Part shown: positions 33,662-45,045 of the stretch, one piece after another
Layout: every line of letters starts with the position of its first letter
How positions within the stretch are numbered: position 1 is the stretch's first letter
NCBI RefSeq assembly: GCF_027887165.1
Contig: NC_077228.1
Location: 211,395,635-211,459,634 of the forward strand
Source: Monodelphis domestica
Taxonomy: Eukaryota; Chordata; Mammalia; Didelphimorphia; Didelphidae
Length of the DNA: 64,000 bases
Reading direction: 5' to 3'
Made by a program: the position numbers and the translations under genes
The notes under the pieces: model-generated
What the model saw: the letters and a program-made list of their open reading frames with translations, nothing else
Databases searched by the model: none
What the model was told of the DNA's origin: nothing

Positions 33662-33870
33662 AATTATCAGAGCTAGAGCTGGAAGGGGCTATAGAGTTTG
33701 TCTAGACTGATCTTATTTTACAGATGAGGAAACCGAGGCACACATGGTTAAGTGACTTGCCCAGAGTCACATAGCTAGTAAGTGCCTGAGGTTCCGATTT
33801 AAACTTGGAAAGATGAGTCTCCTTGACTCCAGGTATGACACTCTATCCACTGTGCCCACCTAGCTGCCCC
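33662..33870 (-). repeat. MIR-type SINE
   Basis: 'gagctagagctggaagggg', 'cagatgaggaaaccgaggca' and 'tgacttgcccagagtcacat', with a head complement like that of the marsupial SINEs (acctagctgcccc). Confidence 0.6.
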
Positions 33871-34551
33871 ACATCCTAAAGTAGGGTGGACCTATTTCAA
33901 ATAAACACCATTCTATCCGTATTCCTTGAGATGAGGTGGCATGAATAAAAGGGAAGAATGGAAGGTCCAGGGAAACCTGGGCAATGGTGGCACCCTCGTC
34001 ACTTTCTTCCACTCTGAAATTAAATGTCAGTGCTGCACTTCAGAATTTAACAAGCAACGTACAACAATGCCTTGTGCGTTGTCTTCCCCAGGAAGATCTC
34101 AGTCTAGCAGAAAGTGAAGACAGAAAACAATCCAGGTACTCCCTGCACACAAATCCTGAGAGAGTCAGTGCTTTCAAAAAGTCCAAATAAAGCGCTGACA
34201 GATCCGACGAGTGAGTCACTTAGACCTCAAATGCCACCCAGTAACGAGAGACAGGGTGAAGAAAGGAAAAGAGGGAAGAAACTTTGAAAGGACAGAGAGA
34301 AAAGGAATCAACATGGGGGAATGGGAGCCACCAGATAGAAGGACCTGTTAAGAAGAGATTGACCAAAAGGCAGAGGATTTGGCTACGTAATGGTTCAGTC
34401 TTTATTCTGAAGACAGATGATAGAACTTCCTTCTCTCCTCTTCATAGGGAGAAGTAGGGAGACCAAGGGTGCAAAATGTCCTAAGTCCATTTGACTTAGA
34501 TATTTTCTTCCTTTTTCCTGGGAGGTATTGGAAAATGTTATTTGTTTATTT

Positions 34552-34698
34552 ATTTGTCTATTTTTAAAACCTGTACCTTCCATCCTAGAATCAATGCTGC
34601 ATATGGGTTCCATGAGAAGAGTGGTAAGGGCTAGGCAATGGGGGTTAAGTGACTTCCCCAGGGTCACACGGTTAAGAAGTATCTGAAACCAGATTTGT
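34552..34698 (-). repeat. type A SINE, 5'-truncated
   Basis: Tail half in reverse, from tatttttaaaacctgtacc to aaaccagatttgt. Head missing. Confidence 0.75.
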
Positions 34699-34707
34699 CA
34701 ATCAACT

Positions 34708-34898
34708 TAAAAAAAAAAAAAACCCTTTCCTTCTGTCTTAGAATTGATACTGTATATGGGTTCTAAGACAGAAGAGTGGTAAGGGTCAGGCAATGGGGGT
34801 TAAATGACTTGCCCAGGATCACATAGCTAGGAGGTATCTGAGGCCAGGTTTGAACCCAGGACTCTGGCTCTCAATCCACTGAGCCACCTAACTGCCCC
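34708..34898 (-). repeat. type A SINE
   Basis: Reverse copy starting with an A-run/cccttt tail. Missing about 15 bp before 'gactctggctctcaatcc'. Confidence 0.8.
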
Positions 34899-35137
34899 TT
34901 GTTTAGTTATTTTTTTAAGTCATATCTGATTCCTTATGATCCAATTTGGGGTTTTCCATTTTGGAATGGTTTGCCATTTCCTTCTCTAGCTTATTTGACA
35001 GATGAGGAAACTGAGGCAAATAGGCTGAAGTGACAGGGTCACCCAGTTAGACAGTATTTGAGGCCAGATTTGAACTCAGAAAGATGAGTCTGCCTCATTC
35101 CAGGCCTGGCATTTTATCCAGTGTGCCACCCAGCTTA
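34899..35137 (-). repeat. type B SINE
   Basis: Reverse copy abutting the preceding type A. Together with 34552-34898 it forms three SINEs in a row, all reversed. Confidence 0.8.
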
Positions 35138-35159
35138 CCTATAAAAGGAATGATATTTT

Positions 35160-35219
35160 ACTTAATAAATTATTTTTATTTAATAAATAAATTTAAAAAT
35201 AATTTATTTTTCATTAAGT
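35160..35219. repeat. AT-rich imperfect inverted repeat
   Basis: acttaataaattattttta (35160-35178) is mirrored by taaaaataatttatt plus ttaagt (35194-35219) with a 7-base interruption. It would form a hairpin with an AT-only loop. Confidence 0.6.
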
Positions 35220-35382
35220 AGAAAATAGCTAGTTTTGAAAAGATGTCAATAAAACTTTGAAAAGTTAGATTCATATTATAAGAGCATGTACTTTTTTGCT
35301 GTCTTTTATCCTCATATTGAAATCTTTTTAATAAATTTATTAATCGGTAGGCATTTATTAAATGCCTATTAGGGGCCAGGCA

Positions 35383-35648
35383 GGGCAGCTGAGGGCAGAA
35401 TGGATAAAGTGCTGGGCCTGGTGTCAGGAAGATTCATCCTCCCGAGTTCAAATCTGGTCTCAGACACATATTAGCCATGTCTCTGGGCAAGTCACTTCAC
35501 CCTATTGGCCTTAGTTGTCTCATCTGTAAAATGAGCTGAAAAAGAAAATGGAAAACCATTCTAGCTCAGCCAAGAAGATCTCTGCCAAGAGGATCTCAAA
35601 TGGAGTCACAAAGAGTCAGATATGACTAAAATGTCTGAACAACCAAAA
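35383..35648 (+). repeat. type B SINE inside L2
   Basis: Forward copy with a diverged head, a small internal duplication (gccaagaagatctctgccaa) and tail tctgaacaaccaaaaa. Confidence 0.8.
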
Positions 35649-35744
35649 AGGTCCCAGGCCTTCTACTAAACACTACAAATACAAAGGTAAAAGATAACAG
35701 ATTCTTCCCTCAAGGAGCTTACATTCATAAGAAGAGACAACATA

Positions 35745-35944
35745 GGGGGCAGCTGGGTGGTTCAGTGAATTGAGAGCCAGGCCTAGAGATGAGAGGTCCT
35801 GGGTTCAAATGTGGCCTCAGACACTTCCTAGCTGTGTGACCTTGGGCAAGCCACTTCCATTGTCTAGCCCTTTTGGCTCTTCTGCCTTGCAACCAATATT
35901 TAGCTCCAATTCTAAGACAGAAGGTAAGGGCTTAAAAAAAAAAG
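35745..35944 (+). repeat. type A SINE inside L2
   Basis: Forward, near consensus (ggggcagctgggtggttcag), ending in A10. Confidence 0.88.
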
Positions 35945-36663
35945 AAACTATTGCAATAATACAGGTGAAAGGTAGTGAGGGATTGAACTAAGGTGGTAGC
36001 TATGTGAATAGAAAGAAGGATATATATATATATATATGAAAGATATTATAGAGAAAGAATCAGCAAGATTTAGCAATTGATTGAATTTGTGAGGGGGGAG
36101 TGAAAGTAAGGAATCAAAGATATTGCCAAAGTTGTGACTTTGTGACAAAGTTGTGACAAAGTACATGACTGGGAGGATGATGATGAACTTGACAGAAGTA
36201 GAGAAGTTTGTGGGAAAGGTAGCTTTGGGGGGAAATAGAGTATTCTGTTTTAGACATGTTGAATTTGAAATGTTTATGACATACAATACAAAATGTCTAA
36301 CAGGCGATGTGGGTCTGGAGCTCAGGAGAGATACTGAGGTTTGATATATTAATCTGAGAGCCATTTGCATGGAAATTATCGTTAAATCAATCAGACCACT
36401 AAGTGAGAAGGTTGGCACAAGATAGGTCCTGGGGGAGTTGAGAGAAATTAAATGGATGATGAGTCATCAAAGCTGTCAGAGAAGAAGTAGTCAGATATGT
36501 AAAATTAGAACCAAAAGAGAACAGTGTCAGGAAAACCCAGAAAAGAGAGCAAATCCAGAAGAAAAAAAAAAGGATAACAGTAAGCAATATTGTCCAGAGA
36601 TCAAGAAGGATGAAGCTCAAGAAAATTAGGAGATGAGATTGGCTATTAAGAAATCAAAAGGGA

Positions 36664-36828
36664 CAGGTAGGTAGTAGAGTGGACAGATCATCAGGAGACT
36701 TCAGTTCAAAGCTGGCTTTTCATACTTCCTAGCTGTATGACCCTGGGCAAGTCACTTAACCCAGATTGCTGAACCCTTGCTGCTCTTCTGTGGTAGAACT
36801 GATACTAAGACAGAAGGTAAGGGTTTAT
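36664..36828 (+). repeat. type A SINE whose tail became a GA repeat
   Basis: Forward copy, short in the head. In place of the usual A-rich end it runs into the GA/GACA repeat. 'gaaatca' lies on both sides of the composite (about 36651 and 36959). Confidence 0.75.
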
Positions 36829-36832
36829 GTGA

Positions 36833-36886
<54 letters not shown>

Positions 36887-36960
36887 CAGAGACAGAGACA
36901 GAGACAGAGACAGAGAGACAGAGAGACAGAGAGAGAGAGAGAGAGAGACAGAGAGAGAGA
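36829..36960 (+). repeat. (GA)n / (GACAGA)n microsatellite
   Basis: About 130 bp of GA units with regular GACAGA hexamers, giving spurious Arg/Glu/Thr open frames. Confidence 0.95.
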
Positions 36961-37574
36961 AATCATCAGTAATTTGTAGAGAGCAATTTCAGCTGAGCAA
37001 AAAGCTCAGAAACAGATGGCAGAGGATTTAGAAGAGTGAAAAGATAGGAAGTGGAAACAATGCATGTAAACATTTTTTCAAGAACTTTCAAAAACTGAGA
37101 AAAAGAGTAGATATAAGACCGTAGCAATATAATGAGAGCTTTTTTAAAGGCAGAGAAAACTTGCATATATTTGTAGGTAGCAGAGAAGGAAATAGTAAAT
37201 AAGGGGAGATTGAAGATAAGAGGGGGAGGGACGACAGCAAGAGTAGTTCAATGTAGAAGACAGGAGGGTATGCAGCTGAAGGTATATCTAAAGGGACTGG
37301 TCTTGTGAGGTGGAGGGTCTTCTCTGTCAAAGGATGGAGCAAAGGAGGAGCTTATAGGAGATGTTAAGGGTTGTTTAATAAAGAGAAAGCGAGAAGAAGA
37401 AGCTTGAGATGGATAGCCTCAATTTTCTTAATAAAGTATGAGATGATGATGGCTTCCATTTAGTGACTGGGAGTGGGGTTACTTTTGGAGATCTAAAGAA
37501 AGAAGAAAAGGTTTGGAGTTGCTGCTTTGGTGAATAGAATAGAAAATAATTTGGATGATCACTCTATTGCAAAT

Positions 37575-37730
37575 AGTTATAGGTTTTGAACAATGATACA
37601 TGTAAAACCCAGTGGAATTGCTTGTTGGCTATTGAAGAGGGGAGAAAGGAGAGGAAAGAAGGAATATGGATCATGTAACCATGGAAAAATATTCTAAATT
37701 AATTAATTAAATAAATAGAATTTTAAAAAG
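37575..37730 (+). repeat. L1/HAL1-type 3' end
   Basis: 'acatgtaaaacccagtggaa', 'atcatgtaaccatggaaaaa' and 'aattaattaaataaa' form a sense copy of the 3' end seen in reverse at 59790. Confidence 0.55.
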
Positions 37731-37775
37731 AAAATAATTTGGAAAAAAGCAAAAGAACTGATCAAATAAGTCAAT

Positions 37776-37981
37776 ATTTATTTTTAAGACCCTTACTTTC
37801 CATCTTGGAATCAATACTACATATTGGTTCCAAGGCAGAAGAATGGTAAGGGCTAGGCAGTGGGGGCTAAGTGACTTGCCCAGAGTCACACAGCTAGGAA
37901 GTGTCTGCGGCCAGATTTGAACCCAGGACCTCCCATCTCTAGGCCTGGCTCTCCATCCACCGAGCCACCCAGCTTGCTGCC
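37776..37981 (-). repeat. type A SINE
   Basis: Reverse copy close to consensus. 'caatattta' occurs at its left edge and again at about 37990. Confidence 0.85.
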
Positions 37982-38164
37982 TAAATCAATCAATATTTAA
38001 AGAAATTAATTCAGACTATTCACTGGAAGGTCAAATCCTGAATACCCTTGGCTACACAAGGAAAAGACAGGTCTCAAAGGAAAAGACTGCTATTGGGAAA
38101 GGTTGAAAGCAAAAGGAGAAGGGGCTAACAGAAGATGAGATAGATAAATACTGTCATGGAATGA

Positions 38165-38268
38165 ACATGAACATGGACAGACTTTGAGAAATGGTGGACG
38201 ATAGAAGGGCCTGGTGTGCTATTATAGTCTGTGAGGTCTTGAAGAAATGGACGCGACAGAACAACATC
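38165..38268 (+). repeat. RTE (BovB-like) LINE 3' end
   Basis: 'ggacagactttgagaaatgg' followed by 'gggcctggtgtgctattata' and 'gacgcgacagaacaac' matches the 3' terminal pattern of RTE-clade LINEs. It resembles the type B SINE ends. Confidence 0.5.
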
Positions 38269-39029
38269 CACCACAAAAGGATTGGCTTGTGGTATGAAGG
38301 ACACGGATAAATTTAAATAACAAATTTCTGGAGAACTCAGTTACTTTTCTATATATACACCTTGGTTCCACCTCTAACTGAGCCCTCCCTTTGTAATAAA
38401 CAAAGGAAAACAGTTCAAGCAAAGCCAAGGGACACTTTATCTGATTTTGACAGCGTGCAGCATTCCACAGCTACAGTATCCCACTTTTCTACCAAAAACT
38501 TCCTCTTCCCCTACTCTTCTATCTATTAGCTCCTTAAATGTACATGATATCATCTAAAACCTTACTAGGTTGCTTTGGAGGGGAAGAAAGGTGATCTCAT
38601 TCAAAGATAATTTTCTTTTTGTATTGGTTCACCCAGATTCAATTTCCCCCCAAATATCACTTGTCCCACAAAGGACAAAGATCATCCCACTCCTATGCGG
38701 GTTATTGGTCTTCTCCCTAAAGGAGGCCTTGCTGCTTCGCACGCTCTGTTCTGTACATGCCAGCACAGCAATAAAGGAAAACCACACCTTTTGTTACTAG
38801 GTTTATGTTCTAGTAGGTGAGGCTTTGGCAGTCATTTCAAAGAGGGGCCCAAGGTTGGATTGTATACTGTCCAAATTGTGGTGTACAAAGTGAAGGGCAG
38901 GGTGGCAACGTTCCAAAAGAAAGAAAGAACCTGTTTCTCTGGAGTCTTCAGGGTCAGTTTCTAGGACCTTCCAGAGAATTACTCTCCAGCATCTTCCTTT
39001 TGGTTGAATTGGAAAGTGGCATGCCGTGT
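38269..39029. other. unclassified intergenic DNA
   Basis: About 760 bp without a nameable repeat. Contains AATAAA-like motifs (38394, 38770) and a C-rich patch. I see no convincing exon. Confidence 0.3.
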
Positions 39030-39425
39030 CAATCAATCAATAAACATCTACTAAGCATCTACTATGGGCCAGGCACTGCTAAGCCCTGGAGAAGCAAAAA
39101 AGAGGTAAAAGACAGTTTCTGCCTTCAAGGAACTTATACATCTAAGGAGGGAGATGTCACAAAAACAAATATACAACCAAGGAAAGCACTGGAACTAAGA
39201 GAGATTAGGGAAGGCTCCTGTAGAAGATGGGAGTTTACTGGGATTTAAAGGAAGTCAGGGAGGTCAGTAGTTGGAGCATAGGAGAAAGTATTTCAGGCAT
39301 GGGAGCAGCCAGAGAAAATGCCCAGGGCCAAGAGATGGAATGTCTTGTTTGTGGGACTACCGGGAAGCCAGTGTCACTGGACAGAAGAATGCATGTTGGG
39401 GAGTAAGGTGTAAGAAAACTAGAAA

Positions 39426-39612
39426 GGGGACACTTGAATGGCACAGTAAATAGCCAGACTTGGAGACAAAAGGATCAAATTCAAATTTGACCTCACACAC
39501 TTCCTAATTGTGTGACCCTGGACAATTTACTTAATCCTGTTTGCCTAGCCTTTGCCCTTCTGTTTTAGAGTTGTTATTATAAGAGAAAGTTAGGGTTAAA
39601 CACAACAACAAC
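39426..39612 (+). repeat. type A SINE inside L2
   Basis: Forward copy with a short head. 'aactagaaa' flanks both ends as the target duplication. Confidence 0.8.
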
Positions 39613-39833
39613 TAGAAAAGTAGAAGGGGACTAGGTTATGAAGGGCTTTGAAAGACCAACAGAGTAATTTGTATTTGATCCTGGAGGTGATAGGGAGCCA
39701 CTGGAGTTTATTGAGTAGAGGAGTGACATAATCTGACCTCTGTTTTAGGAAAATCACTTTAGTGACTGAATGAAAGATGGAGAGAGATGCTGCAAAGGTA
39801 AAATCCATAGGCCTTTGTACCATTGGATTGGAT

Positions 39834-40064
39834 GGGGGAAGCTATGAGGGTGACTCAGTGAATTATGAGTTAAGCCTAAAGACTGGAGGTCCTATGTTCA
39901 AATCTGGCCTCAGATACTTCCTAGCTGTGTGTGACCCTGAGAAAGTCATTTAACCCCAATTGCCTAGTCCTTATCTCTCTTCGGCCTTGGAACCAATACA
40001 CAGTACTGATTCTAAGATGGAAGGTATGGGTTTAAAAAAACAAACAAACCACAACAAAAACCAA
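39834..40064 (+). repeat. type A SINE with exact 13-bp target duplication
   Basis: Forward copy flanked by cattggattggat at 39821-39833 and 40065-40077. Tail mutated to (caaa)n. Confidence 0.9.
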
Positions 40065-40844
40065 CATTGGATTGGATATGGAATAGGGGGAGCCCTAAGG
40101 AAGAGTGAGGAATCCACCATAGCTCCTAGATTGTAAGCCTGGGAGGCTGGGAGGAGGCTGTTTTCCTCTACAATAATAGGGAAAGTGGGAGATAGAAGAG
40201 GGCTTAGGTTTAGGGGGAAAGATAATTAATTCTGTTTTGGAAATACTGAGTTTAAGATGTCCACTGGATATCCAGTTCAAGATATCTAGAGGGCATTTTG
40301 GAGATGCTAGATTGGAGGTCAGCAGAGAGGCTGGAACAGGAAAGATAGATCAAAGAATCATTCATATACAAATGGACCTTGTATCCATGGGAGCTAATAG
40401 ACCACCAAGGGAAACAGTATAGAGGGAAAAGAGAAGAGGGTTCAGGACAGAACGCCCACAATTAAAGGGTGTGGTGTGGAGGAGAATCCAGCAAAGAAGA
40501 CAGAGAAGGAGCAATCAGATAGGCAGGAGGAGAACCAAGAGAAATCAGTGTCCCTGAAAACCTAGAGGGAAGAGATTATTGTGGAGGAGAGCATGATCGA
40601 AAATGTCAAAGGCTTCTGAGGGGTCGAGGAGAATGAAGACTGAGAAAAGGCCACTGGTTTTGGTAACCAGAGATCATTAGTCACTTTGGAGAAAAGTTTT
40701 GTTGGGTGATGTCAGAACCCAGACTGTAAGGGGTTAAGATGGGGTGCCTCTTCTTTCACCTCTGTTTCATATTAAGTGGCCTTACTCCTTACTGAGACGA
40801 ACCTCTCTACTCATTCAAGTGATCCAATTCCATTCCACTGATTG

Positions 40845-40925
40845 TGAGCTCCTAGAACGCAGGGGCTGTTTTTTGCTTCTTTTAGGGCCCTGGCACAAAG
40901 TAAGGACTTAATAAATGTGTGTCGG
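40845..40925 (+). repeat. L2/MIR-type 3' tail
   Basis: 'gattgtgagctcctagaac' to 'aaggacttaataaatgtgtg', the shared 3' tail of L2 and MIR elements. Confidence 0.6.
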
Positions 40926-41619
40926 ACAAAATGGTGGTCTCAGATGTGTTGTGGTGGCCATCTGAGTGCTAAAAAACCTTTATATGGCCTGCAAAAGCAA
41001 GAGTTAAAAAAAAAATGACGGAAGAGAAAAGCCTTGTAGAAATGCTGGAACCTGTGTTGTGTTGACATTCTGGAGCTGGTTTGAGTCATCTAATCAAATG
41101 GTGAAGAGGAGCCCTTGGGGCTGCAGAAGTCTGTGAAAACTGGGGAGCAAGGCCTGCATGTTTCTCCTCTTTGGCTCTTCTCTTGGGAGTCTGCTAGTAT
41201 TCCTTCTCTGATGGAACCAATGAAAGACAGTAAGAGGAGAAGTCTTGTCTCTCCTCGTAGGGGCCAATATGCAGCTAGTGATTACAGACCTGAGCCTTTT
41301 GCTGTCATTACATTCAGGTTTTTGGTTTGGTTTGGTTCCAATTTAGGTAAAGGGACTGGAGAATATAATGAGATCCTAGGGTCCCGGGACCCGTGTTTGC
41401 AGCCAGCTTAGTTTTGATGATCTGTGAAGTTAGGGTAGCTTTTGGGATCCAGATCAGCAGTTGGTAAAATACAGACTCATCTGGCAGTTAACATTTGAAC
41501 ATGGAGGAACCAACATTATGTAGGACTGAGCTAAGGTTGAGCCCACTCACTTCAGAGTCCAAGATAGGAGAGAGGGTACCCCTGCATTATTGGGGAGGAG
41601 ATATTGGTACTCTTCTCAT
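40926..41619. other. unclassified intergenic DNA
   Basis: No repeat family or gene recognised. One 98-codon open frame has no recognisable features. Confidence 0.3.
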
Positions 41620-41803
41620 TGCTATAGACACTTACCAGCTGTGTGACTAGACAAGTTGCTTAACCCTGTTTGCCTCAGTTTCCTCATCTGTCAAATGAGT
41701 TGGAGAAGGAAATGGCATACCACTCCAGTATCTTTGCCAAGAAAACCCAAAATGGGATCACAGAGAGTCCAACAGGTACTGAAACAATTGAACAACAAAA
41801 AAA
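41620..41803 (+). repeat. type B SINE, 5'-truncated
   Basis: Only the 3' two-thirds, from acacttaccagctgtgtgac to attgaacaacaaaaa. The A and B boxes are gone. Confidence 0.8.
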
Positions 41804-42169
41804 TTACTCTATCTTCAAAGTAAATATTGCTTTGTAAAAGCTAATCGATATTAAATGGTTAAATTAACATGGATACAAATCACTGATAACAGAAGAGAAA
41901 CATTTGGTGGGGGTAAATAAATAACATTAAAGAAGTGATACCCTTAACCCCCTCAGGGGAACCCCAGGACCCTGAGGAAGAAATGTAGCTTATTTGGCTC
42001 TGAGGTGGGGAGCTTCCTCTTTATTTGTGTAGTTCCAAATTACTTTCTAGGATTGCACTAATTCACAGAAATGACAAATATTTTGAGAAGAGAGAGAGAG
42101 TTCATTCTGGGGAGTGACTTGTTCTATCTTTTAACAGTGGATTATTTGTGTGAGAAACAGATTATAGAG
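41804..42169. other. unclassified intergenic DNA
   Basis: Nothing recognised in about 360 bp. Confidence 0.3.
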
Positions 42170-42307
42170 GGAATAGGAGGATAGAGGAAGAAAGACAATT
42201 AGAAGGCTATTAAAACAGTCAAGGTGAGAGATGATGAGGGCCTGAATTAGAATTGTGTCACTATGTGAGTAGAGAGAAGGAGGTCATAACCAAAAGGAAG
42301 AGATTAT

Positions 42308-42550
42308 ATTAGATGCTAGATGGTACAGTGGGTGGAGAACTGGGTCTGGAAACAGAAACTCATCTTCCCAAGTTCAAATACAGCCTCGGACACTTACTAC
42401 CTATATGATCCTGGGCACATCAATTAACCCTGTTTGCCTTGGTTTCCTCATCTATAAAATGAACTGGAGAAGAAATGGCAAACCATTCCAGTATCTTTGA
42501 CAAGAAAACTCCAAATGGAGACACAACTAAACAAGAACCACAAAAATAAC
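42308..42550 (+). repeat. type B SINE inside L2
   Basis: Forward copy. Body ggcaaaccattccagtatct, tail shortened (caactaaacaagaaccac). Confidence 0.8.
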
Positions 42551-42749
42551 CACAAATAGAAGTGTTATCAATGAGGCTGATGTTTTATGGAAGGTAAGGC
42601 AGCTGAAAAAGTCAAAGATGATCCCAAGGTGTGACTAGAAAAGTGATACCCTCAATATAAATAGGGATGTTTGAGTGAGGAGTGGGCTTAGACAGAAAGA
42701 AAATGAGTTCTGTTTGAGAGGCTGCTACTATAAAGGATAATTTTAGCAT

Positions 42750-43453
42750 TGTGACTTAAAATCTAAATTTAATTGGTTTCCAGGGAAAATTCCAAATAAT
42801 AAAATACCCAAGTCAGCTGGAAATTTTATGGTGATTTAATTGATATAGTGGAGGAGATTAAGGAGAAGGAAGAAGGAAAAGGAGTAGGATTTCTCCCGCC
42901 TGGCTAGAACTGGGCAGGAAGATTAGGAGATCTAGAAAGTAAGGTTTTGGAGTGTGAAGGAGGAACTGAACACCAAAAGGGCTCAGCTAAGATGGCTGAA
43001 CCTGAATCAGCTCAAGGGCAAACTCACCGCCAAACCCAGACAAATAACTGCCACCACTCCAAGATGTTGGAATGCCTAGCACACTGCCAGCCAGAGTCAC
43101 CTCTTAAGGGAAAGAGGGCGAAGAGAGCCAGTGACGTGCCTTATATAGATGGTTTTACATCACTTTCCTGTGTCTCATCTGTACCAATCATAGCTTAGCT
43201 TGATTTAGGACAGCCCAGGGGTCTGTCTGCGTTTTCTGCACATGTCTGTTGAAGGCCATTTCCTCAGATAATTAAATCTTTGAGTATGGTGCAGGCATCC
43301 TGACCTTGTTAAATTGAGTGGAGTGGAGAAATATAGAGTTCCCAAGACTTGATTCTGTTAAACCAAGTATTCCATTGTTACTGATCAGGAAATAACTAAA
43401 TCAGATCTTCTAAAGTACAGTCTGATTAGGGTAGAATAGTTTTTAAATTCACA
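42750..43453. mobile_element. solo LTR fossil, family 1 copy 1
   Basis: A 704-bp block beginning TGTGACTT and ending TTCACA (TG...CA). A stretch near 42790-42840 is shared with the LTR at 51453. It has a TATA-like ttatataga and no internal viral sequence, so it looks like a solo LTR. Diverged and clearly old. Confidence 0.5.
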
Positions 43454-43630
43454 CTACTCAGTGGATAGAATGCCAGGTATGTAGTTGGGAGGACCTGGAT
43501 TCAAAAATGACCTCAAATACTTTCTAGCTGTGTGACCTTGGGCAAGTCACTTAACCCCAATTACTGCTCTTCCAATTTAGAATCAATACCAAGTAAGGTA
43601 AAGGGTTAATAATTAAAACAACAACAACAA
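43454..43630 (+). repeat. type A SINE, head-truncated
   Basis: Begins at the A box (ctcagtggatag) immediately after the LTR end. Tail is a (caa)n run. Confidence 0.75.
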
Positions 43631-44570
43631 AGGAATGAGTTTGAGATTCCCATATGACCTCCAGGTAGAGTATCCAGCCAGAAGTTGGCAATCAGAAAAT
43701 CACTGAATTTTAGAGTTAGAGGAAACCTCAACAGACATTTGGTCCAACACATATCCTAAAAGGATTCCCCATCATGACATGGTTGATAAAGGGTCCTCTG
43801 GCTCCTACTCCTAAAACTCCAAGGAGGAGTCAACTTGCTTCACATTTGTATAGCTCCAATTATCTAGAAAATTTCCCCAAAATGAAGCCTAAATTGACCT
43901 CTTTGCCATTTCTGTCATTTGTTTCCAGTCCTGCCACCCATCTCCACCCCACCCCTTTCCCAGGGGCCAACTAGAACAAACCAAATCCTTCTTCCACATA
44001 ACAATCCTTCAGTTACTCGAAGACAAGTATTATGTCTGTTCTTTTTCAGAGTAAATATCCCTGTTCCGTCAAATGAACATCATATGACTTGAACCAGTCA
44101 TTTATCAACCTGGTTGCCCTCCTAGGTACAATCTGCAGATTATTAATGTCTTTTCTAAACTATAGTTCCCGTAATTGTACACAATACTCTGAGCAAGGCA
44201 GAATACAAATGAAGTATCACTTCCTTATTCTTGGAAATAATTGCTTTAAATGTTCTTAAATGCAACCCCAGATCATTTTAGCGTTTTTGGCTGCCACAGT
44301 ATATTACTGACAAGCTTATAGCCCACTATAGTCCCACGATCTTTTTCAAACTGTTACCTATTCTTGTGAGATCAAAAAATATTTTTTTTGATGCCCAAAT
44401 ATAAGACCATTTGGTTCCCCATTAAATTTCATCTTAGTTTAGTTTCAAGGTCCAATCTGTCAAGATATTTTCTGTATTCCTGACTGCCATTCATTTTCTT
44501 AGGGAGTTCTCCCATCTTTGAGTCATTTGCAAATTTGAGGAGCATGTCAAATATCAATTTCAGCAATGTT

Positions 44571-44790
44571 GGATTCCATTTCTATTGAGGTTTTCTTGGC
44601 AAAGACACTGGAGTGGTTTGCCATATCCTTCTCCAGCTTATTTGACAGATGAGGAAACTGAAGCAATAAGGGTTAAGTGACTTGTCCAGGGTCACACAGC
44701 TAGTAAGTGCCTAAGGCTAGATTTGACTAAGGAAAATGAGCCTTCTGGACTCCAGGCCTAGCTCTCTCTCCATTGTGCCATCTAACTGCC
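44571..44790 (-). repeat. type B SINE inside CR1
   Basis: Reverse copy with aagacactggagtggtttgc. Left end short. Confidence 0.8.
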
Positions 44791-44871
44791 TAGGAAATGT
44801 GTAGCATGGAGCTAAGCTCAGACCTCTGGGGTACTCTATTGGAGACCTTCTGCCAAGTTGATTTATTTACT

Positions 44872-44911
44872 TGGATGGCTAGATGGCTAGATGGCTAGAT
44901 GGCTAGATGAC
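44872..44911 (+). repeat. (TGGCTAGA)n octamer tandem repeat
   Basis: About four and a half copies of an 8-bp unit within the CR1 remnant. A probable local expansion. Confidence 0.9.
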
Positions 44912-45045
44912 ATCTAGCCAGTTCTGAATCTTTCTAATCATCCTTTCTAATCATCTCTCCATCTTTTCCACAAGAATAGGATGAAGAACTTTGCTAAGAA
45001 CATTTGGTTAAAAATCTAGGTAGCATTGCCTATGGCCTACCAGTT

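Larger units (their letters stand above)
35336..37540 (-). repeat. L2-clade LINE, antisense, with three SINE insertions
   Basis: Blocks at 35336-35382, 35649-35744, 35945-36663 and 36961-37540 are collinear along one antisense LINE, starting with its 3' end (aggcatttattaaatgccta) and running toward the reverse transcriptase. Frames are multiply broken. It is 5'-incomplete. Confidence 0.6.
39030..40728 (-). repeat. L2-clade LINE, antisense, with two SINE insertions
   Basis: Best-preserved copy of this LINE. The minus strand encodes PLLNKLQWLPITSRIKYKL at about 39670-39740, a C-terminal motif of L2/CR1-clade proteins. It also encodes LLDPSEAFDIFDH at about 40590-40640, the reverse transcriptase motif A (Asp then FD). 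Frames are interrupted, so it is inactive. Confidence 0.72.
42170..43690 (-). repeat. L2-clade LINE split by SINE B, an LTR and SINE A
   Basis: Blocks at 42170-42307, 42551-42749 and 43631-43690 are collinear with the L2 copy at 39.0 kb. The third continues with 'gtttgagattcccatatgac' after the inserts. Confidence 0.55.

Noticed and set aside
35948-36418. 156-codon minus frame
   Set aside because: Decayed reverse transcriptase frame of the antisense L2-clade LINE, not a host gene.
36766-37031. Arg/Glu/Thr-rich open frames
   Set aside because: Translation of the GA/GACAGA repeat.
44872-44911. Regular octamer array considered as CRISPR-like
   Set aside because: No spacers and only about four direct units. 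A simple tandem repeat in a vertebrate LINE remnant.
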